Shown here: positions 36,013 to 37,992 of the stretch, one piece after another
Position numbering within the stretch: position 1 is the first letter of the stretch
Layout of the letters: the number at the start of each line of letters is the position of its first letter
DNA from: a virus
Strand: one strand, 5' to 3'
Virus record (IMG/VR): IMGVR_UViG_3300010410_000003
Span: 1-37,992 of that record
DNA: 37,992 nucleotides
Position numbers and translations under genes: made by a program
Notes under the pieces: model-generated
What the model saw: the letters and a program-made list of their open reading frames with translations, nothing else
Databases searched by the model: none
Told to the model about the DNA's origin: nothing

Positions 36013-37152
36013 ATGGCAGCCTCTTTTGAATCAATTGTGCTTGACAGCACTGCTGCTCATTTCAAACTCTTAGAAGCCAATGCCAACGGCCTAACCATTG
36101 ACATTCACATCATCTCTCCTGGCTGGGGATCGTCCGGCTACTATTCGGAATCAGTTTTGCAGAAGGCGTGCACAGATGGCGTATACCCGCAAGGGATGCA
36201 CATGCACATCGACCACCCTACCCGCGAATCTGAGAAGAGCCAGCCTGCACGAACCATCAAAGGTGTATCGCCTCTTGCGGCAGTTTTTGAAGAGGCTGCT
36301 CACTATGAGGCGGCAGGATGGGATGGCCCCGGCCCGTATACCATTGCAAGAGTCCTGCCTCAGTACGTGGAGGACCTTAAGGCGATGGGCGGGCACATCG
36401 GCATATCACATTATGTGTCTGGTGTGGCAAAAGCCGGGGAAGCTGAAGGGCGCAAGGGCCAGATCATCACAGAACTGCTGGCAGATGCGCTGAACACAGT
36501 GGACTTTGTAACGGTTCCCGGCGCTGGCGGTCACTACAAGACTCTGGGAGAAGCGTTTGAACGGCGCAGAGACGACGAACAAAAAAGCGAAGGAAAGAAC
36601 ATGGCAGACGAACCCAAAAGACTCACGCTCAAGGAGATCCAGACGGATTATCCTGAGTATGTGAAACAGATCGCAGAGCAGGCCATTATTGGTCTGGAAT
36701 CTGACAAACGCCTCGCAGAGCAGGCAAAGAAGCTCACTGAGGCAGAAGGAAAGCTAAAAGAACAGGCGGATGAGATCAAGACTCTCAAGGCCAAAGCAGC
36801 AGAGGCAAAGGCAACCGAGTATGTCGCCGCTGAGATTGGCAAAGCAAAGCTCCCGGAAGCATCTGCAAAGATCCTCACTGAAAGCCTGGTGAAGCAGGTT
36901 ATCATAGCAGAGGACGGCGGTATTGATGCACTGAAGTTTGCTGAGGTTGTAAAAGCAGCCATCGAAGCAAAGACCGCTGAGGTTGAAGCCATCCGAAAAG
37001 AGTCCGGCATCAGAGGCAACGGCGGCAGCGCACCTGCTACGGAAGACGGCCACAAGGCACTCGTTGAGTCGCTCATTTCCATGTATCTCATGACCGGGAA
37101 GAGCAAAGAGGAAGCTGCACAGCTCGCAGAGCTTGCCGCAGGAGGTAGATAA
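36013..37152 (+). CDS. Prohead protease fused to scaffold domain
   Basis: A 379-aa protein. Residues about 25-175 are a head maturation protease with the segment GMHMHIDHPT (His-65 or His-68) and HIGISHYVSG with Ser-132, the likely catalytic His and Ser. Residues about 198-330 are a charged coiled coil (KRLAEQAKKLTEAEGKLKEQADEIKTL) that acts as a scaffold during head assembly. A start at Met-197 may express the scaffold alone. The order protease-scaffold, DUF2190, capsid is common in phages. The ATG is set by the TATA box at 35981. Confidence 0.82.
   Translation: MAASFESIVLDSTAAHFKLLEANANGLTIDIHIISPGWGSSGYYSESVLQKACTDGVYPQGMHMHIDHPTRESEKSQPARTIKGVSPLAAVFEEAAHYEAAGWDGPGPYTIARVLPQYVEDLKAMGGHIGISHYVSGVAKAGEAEGRKGQIITELLADALNTVDFVTVPGAGGHYKTLGEAFERRRDDEQKSEGKNMADEPKRLTLKEIQTDYPEYVKQIAEQAIIGLESDKRLAEQAKKLTEAEGKLKEQADEIKTLKAKAAEAKATEYVAAEIGKAKLPEASAKILTESLVKQVIIAEDGGIDALKFAEVVKAAIEAKTAEVEAIRKESGIRGNGGSAPATEDGHKALVESLISMYLMTGKSKEEAAQLAELAAGGR
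36601..37152 (+). CDS. Possible nested scaffold protein from an internal start
   Basis: ATG 36601 is in frame with the protease gene and lies just after an SD-like AAGGAAAG. It would yield a separate 183-aa scaffold (start MADEPKRLTLKEIQ), comparable to Nu3 inside gene C of lambda. The domain boundary falls exactly at this point, as the protease section ends near residue 195. Evidence is sequence position and SD only. Confidence 0.5.
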   Translation: MADEPKRLTLKEIQTDYPEYVKQIAEQAIIGLESDKRLAEQAKKLTEAEGKLKEQADEIKTLKAKAAEAKATEYVAAEIGKAKLPEASAKILTESLVKQVIIAEDGGIDALKFAEVVKAAIEAKTAEVEAIRKESGIRGNGGSAPATEDGHKALVESLISMYLMTGKSKEEAAQLAELAAGGR

Positions 37153-37154
37153 AC

Positions 37155-37992
37155 ATGACATACGCATACCCTACTGCGGATGCTGGAACCGCAGGCGATG
37201 AAGTGTCTTCAACTTACGAAGGAAGGCATATTTCAGTACTTGAAAGTCAGATTACCCACCCGTCGCACACTGATGGATTCGTCGATAAAGGCGACCCCTG
37301 TATTGTCGGCGGCGTGGTTGTTGGTGTAGCTTTTACCTCAGCAGCGGCGGCGACAGACCTCATTGCACTTGATACCGAAGGGATCTGGGTGCAGGACGTT
37401 TACGCCGCTGATGGTGCTGGTAACAGTGCGGTAGCTTACGGCGATCCACTGTATATTGACGCAACCACCTGCGCAATCTCAAAGATCGCGACCGGCGTTC
37501 ATTTCGGATACGCACTTGGTATCATCACTGCGGGCAATACCGATACAATCGCCGTTAAAGTCCACTTTGATCCTAAAGACGACAACGTAGAGGACGACGT
37601 TCAGTTTAAGATCGGTTCGACTCAGGCAACCGCCGCAACGATGATCACCGCAGAGTTTGACGAAACGACCACCGGCATTGGTATCTACCAGCAGGGCACG
37701 TCTGGAGTGCCACAGGTGCTCAATACTAACCCCGGCGCTGCGGTAATCGCTAACACGGTTCACATCAACCATTCCGCAGGAGCGGGCGATTGTGACGACC
37801 TGATCGCAGCATACCAGAAAGTCACCGTTTCAGGCGATGGAGATTCCGGCCTTACCGCCGTAGGAACTGCGCCACGCCTTACCATTGGCGGCGCTGCTCA
37901 GGAAGGTTATTGTCTTCAGTCGCACGTTATCCACGAAAGCGATGACGGTATTCTCGCACTTTCCGCAGGTTCGTTCAAACTGACAACCCAGA
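37155..37992 (+). CDS. DUF2190-like head protein, N-terminal part (crosses the contig end)
   Basis: The gene starts at ATG 37155 two bases after the protease stop and continues over the join to TGA 438-440, giving about 392 aa. The N-terminus (HISVLESQITHPSHTDGFVDKGDPCIVGGVVVGVAF, and DTEGIWVQDVY...GDPLYID) has the DUF2190 pattern of head decoration proteins. Usual DUF2190 proteins are about 110-140 aa, so more than 250 further residues form an extra C-terminal region. The last 99 bases repeat the window start. It probably decorates the capsid. The N-terminal match is by memory of the family. Confidence 0.75.
   Translation, partial: MTYAYPTADAGTAGDEVSSTYEGRHISVLESQITHPSHTDGFVDKGDPCIVGGVVVGVAFTSAAAATDLIALDTEGIWVQDVYAADGAGNSAVAYGDPLYIDATTCAISKIATGVHFGYALGIITAGNTDTIAVKVHFDPKDDNVEDDVQFKIGSTQATAATMITAEFDETTTGIGIYQQGTSGVPQVLNTNPGAAVIANTVHINHSAGAGDCDDLIAAYQKVTVSGDGDSGLTAVGTAPRLTIGGAAQEGYCLQSHVIHESDDGILALSAGSFKLTTQ
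37894..37992. repeat. Terminal direct repeat, right copy
   Basis: Identical to bases 1-99. Removing one copy joins the reading frame of the DUF2190-like gene without a break and gives a closed circle of 37,893 bp. Confidence 0.95.

Noticed and set aside
1-37992. Second variable repeat elsewhere in the genome
   Set aside because: I looked for further copies of the TR-like core (CCTGGGCGGGGGC and CTCGAG ends) and saw only the VR and TR. A computed search should confirm this.
1-37992. tRNA or rRNA genes
   Set aside because: No cloverleaf or rRNA-like segment was seen by eye, and the genes are packed so tightly that little room remains.

Overview
The window is one closed genome of a tailed virus (Caudoviricetes, siphovirus-like), most likely infecting an archaeon. 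The first 99 bases repeat exactly as the last 99, so the molecule assembles as a circle of about 37,893 bp, and one head gene runs across the artificial ends. Every supported gene is on the + strand, packed with ATGA/TGATG overlaps. The archaeal assignment rests on TATA boxes placed 20-30 nt before start codons that have no leader (18528, 22852, 29958, 34877, 36013), on termination at plain T-tracts, and on replication proteins of archaeal type. A methanogen or ANME-type host is an inference only. The overall plan (small archaeal siphovirus with a retroelement) recalls the ANME-1 virus ANMV-1, from memory and unchecked.

Layout. (1) 29958-37992 continuing to 1-6015: packaging and head. It holds an N-terminally anchored protein, TerS, TerL, an RHH-like protein, portal, Mu F-like protein, a five-gene accessory cassette with its own promoter (34877-35960), a protease fused to a scaffold, a DUF2190 protein across the junction, the major capsid protein, accessory head proteins, connector and closure proteins and the major tail protein. 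(2) 6027-11910: tail chaperones joined by a -1 frameshift, tape measure, Dit-like protein, further tail proteins and a 603-aa variable tail protein. (3) 11784-13574: a diversity-generating retroelement (DGR) with VR, a small unknown protein, TR and reverse transcriptase. (4) 13571-17583: small genes and a 1088-aa tail hub/fibre with seven repeats. (5) 17650-29894: early/replication region with RHH-type regulators, many small zinc-ribbon proteins, a Bet/RecT annealing protein fused to four zinc ribbons, a primase-polymerase/SF3 helicase, a PD-(D/E)XK nuclease and many short unknown genes.

How it works together. The primase-helicase, Bet protein and nuclease would replicate and recombine the genome. 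Small RHH proteins and operator-like palindromes at the promoters would time expression. TerS/TerL package DNA into an HK97-fold capsid. The DGR copies a 106-base template into the 3' end of the tail protein gene with mutagenesis of adenines: VR and TR differ at 16 positions, all of them TR adenines, which changes 13 residues of the receptor-binding surface. The DGR is the most striking system here, and the beta-rich protein lying where an Avd accessory gene would be expected is its least explained part. No integrase, lysin, tRNA or CRISPR array was recognised.
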